A stretch of 7,911 nucleotides of DNA. Origin: Anaerolineaceae bacterium. Its GTDB lineage: Bacteria; Chloroflexota; Anaerolineae; Anaerolineales; Anaerolineaceae. The DNA lies in contig WOZA01000125.1 of the NCBI GenBank assembly GCA_011620505.1, positions 1-7,911 of the forward strand, given 5' to 3'. Positions 7,100 to 7,911 of this stretch are shown here, one piece after another (the stretch's first letter is position 1; the number at the start of each line of letters is the position of its first letter). A model generated the notes under the pieces. That model was not told where the DNA came from, did no database searches, and was given only the letters and a program-made list of their open reading frames with translations. Made by a program: the position numbers and the translations under genes.

Positions 7100-7911
7100 C
7101 TAATTAACACGTTCCGGCATGCCCAAAATTTGGCGGGCTTCTGCCGGCGTGGCAATTTCCAAATTCAGATCTTTTGCGATACGGACGATCCGCTCAACAA
7201 ATTCCGCATTCGAGACGCCATTGCGCTCGCGGTTGTATTTCAGGTTGTCCTCAAAGCCCACCCGGACGTGACCGCCTAAGAGCATGCCCATCACATTCAT
7301 CTCCAACTGGCAGCGGCCAATTCCTGTGGCTGTGAAGGTCGCGCCTTCTGGGAGCGATTCTTTCAGAAACAGCAAGTCGCGCGGGGTGCCAGCGGCGCCG
7401 CCATTTACTCCCAACACAAAGTTGAAGTGCAGAGGCGGCTGGATATAACCCTTGCGGACCAACCGTAATGCCATATCAACATGGCTTTTATCGAAGCACT
7501 CCAGCTCGGGTTTAATTCCGCGTTCGTTCATGCGGGCTGCGAACGCGATGATCATATTTTCAGTGTTGACGAAAATATCGTCTCCGCCAAAGTTCATGGT
7601 TCCGCAGTCCAGGCTTGCCATTTCGGGGTTCAGTTCGGTTGGCTGCAGGCGCTCTTCGGCCGTCATGCCGGTTGCGCCGCCCGTGGAGGGCTGAATAATG
7701 ACGTCTGGGCAAGCTGCCTGGATCGCATCGATGATCGCCCTGAAGCGTTCGCGGTCTTGGGTGGGGGTGCCGTCATCGTACCTGGCATGCAGGTGGATGA
7801 TGGCAGCGCCGGCTTCGCGGGCGAGTTTTGCCTCGCGTACATACTGATCGATCGTGTAGGGGACAGCGGGGTTCATTTCCTGGGTAACTTCAGCACCGCT
7901 GATTGCCGCGG
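7100..7911 (-). CDS. kce: 3-keto-5-aminohexanoate cleavage enzyme, 5' end beyond window
   Basis: It reacts 3-keto-5-aminohexanoate with acetyl-CoA to give acetoacetate and 3-aminobutyryl-CoA. It belongs to the metal-dependent beta-keto acid cleavage family (formerly DUF849). The frame runs to the window edge: before the internal Met at 7876 it reads AAISGAEVTQE, the family N-terminus, so the gene does not start at that Met and only about seven residues are missing. 269 residues are visible. Using Cloacimonas Kce numbering (from memory), Glu14, His46 and His48 (HLHAR), Ser82 (QPSTGG) and the Arg/Glu-Asp set (HVRVGFEDN, three residues earlier than the reference 226/230/231) are present. These are the zinc ligands and catalytic residues. 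The residue at position 106, Thr in the reference as I recall it, is Ser here. It ends 28 bases before kdd. It is probably the first gene of those visible and not the first of the operon. Confidence 0.97.
   Translation of the reverse strand, partial: AAISGAEVTQEMNPAVPYTIDQYVREAKLAREAGAAIIHLHARYDDGTPTQDRERFRAIIDAIQAACPDVIIQPSTGGATGMTAEERLQPTELNPEMASLDCGTMNFGGDDIFVNTENMIIAFAARMNERGIKPELECFDKSHVDMALRLVRKGYIQPPLHFNFVLGVNGGAAGTPRDLLFLKESLPEGATFTATGIGRCQLEMNVMGMLLGGHVRVGFEDNLKYNRERNGVSNAEFVERIVRIAKDLNLEIATPAEARQILGMPERVN

Larger units (their letters stand above)
1..7911 (-). other. Lysine fermentation operon (kce-kdd-kamA-kamB-kamC-kamD-kamE)
   Basis: Seven same-strand genes with gaps of 28, 61, 12, 7, -1 and 1 bases carry the pathway from L-lysine to 3-aminobutyryl-CoA plus acetoacetate. 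The order equals the Fusobacterium nucleatum cluster as I recall it. kal (3-aminobutyryl-CoA ammonia lyase) and acetoacetate/butyrate CoA-transferase genes are not in the window. No promoter, riboswitch or terminator is visible inside it, so expression control must lie upstream of kce, past the right edge. Confidence 0.93.

Noticed and set aside
7072..7155. 28-residue N-terminal extension of kdd
   Set aside because: It overlaps kce, is unlike the family, and precedes the GGAGG ribosome site, so it is upstream read-through.

Overview
The window is one block of seven genes, all on the minus strand, encoding the anaerobic lysine fermentation pathway (lysine to acetate, butyrate and ammonia). In transcription order (right to left): kce (5' end off the window), kdd, kamA, kamB, kamC, kamD, kamE (3' end off the window). 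Nothing convincing lies on the plus strand. The largest gaps between genes are 61 and 28 bases. Elsewhere genes are 1 to 12 bases apart or overlap, so this reads as one polycistronic operon whose promoter and terminator both lie outside the window.

How the genes work together: KamA (radical SAM/PLP, 4Fe-4S) turns L-lysine into L-beta-lysine. KamD and KamE form the adenosylcobalamin/PLP lysine 5,6-aminomutase, which moves the terminal amino group to give 3,5-diaminohexanoate. Kdd oxidatively deaminates this to 3-keto-5-aminohexanoate, and Kce condenses that with acetyl-CoA to give acetoacetate and 3-aminobutyryl-CoA. KamB (P-loop protein) and KamC (MutS-like ATPase without mismatch-recognition domains) lie between the two mutases and are best read as the reactivation system for the easily inactivated B12 mutase. 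The later steps (kal, CoA transferase) are not in the window. By analogy with Fusobacterium they may lie past the right edge.

Catalytic residues could be checked in every enzyme against family numbering recalled from memory. KamE His133 and Lys144 fall at exactly the reference positions. The KamD PLP and substrate contacts match with an offset of -1. KamA [4Fe-4S], PLP, substrate and zinc residues match with an offset of +11. The Kce metal-site residues are all present. The pathway therefore looks functional.

The organism is an anaerobic, amino-acid-fermenting bacterium that makes or imports B12. Base composition is mid-range, and gene order matches the one I recall for Fusobacterium nucleatum. 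I cannot fix the phylum from sequence alone. Strong AGGAGG-type ribosome binding sites and tight gene packing indicate a bacterium. No mobile elements, RNA genes, CRISPR arrays or repeats were seen.
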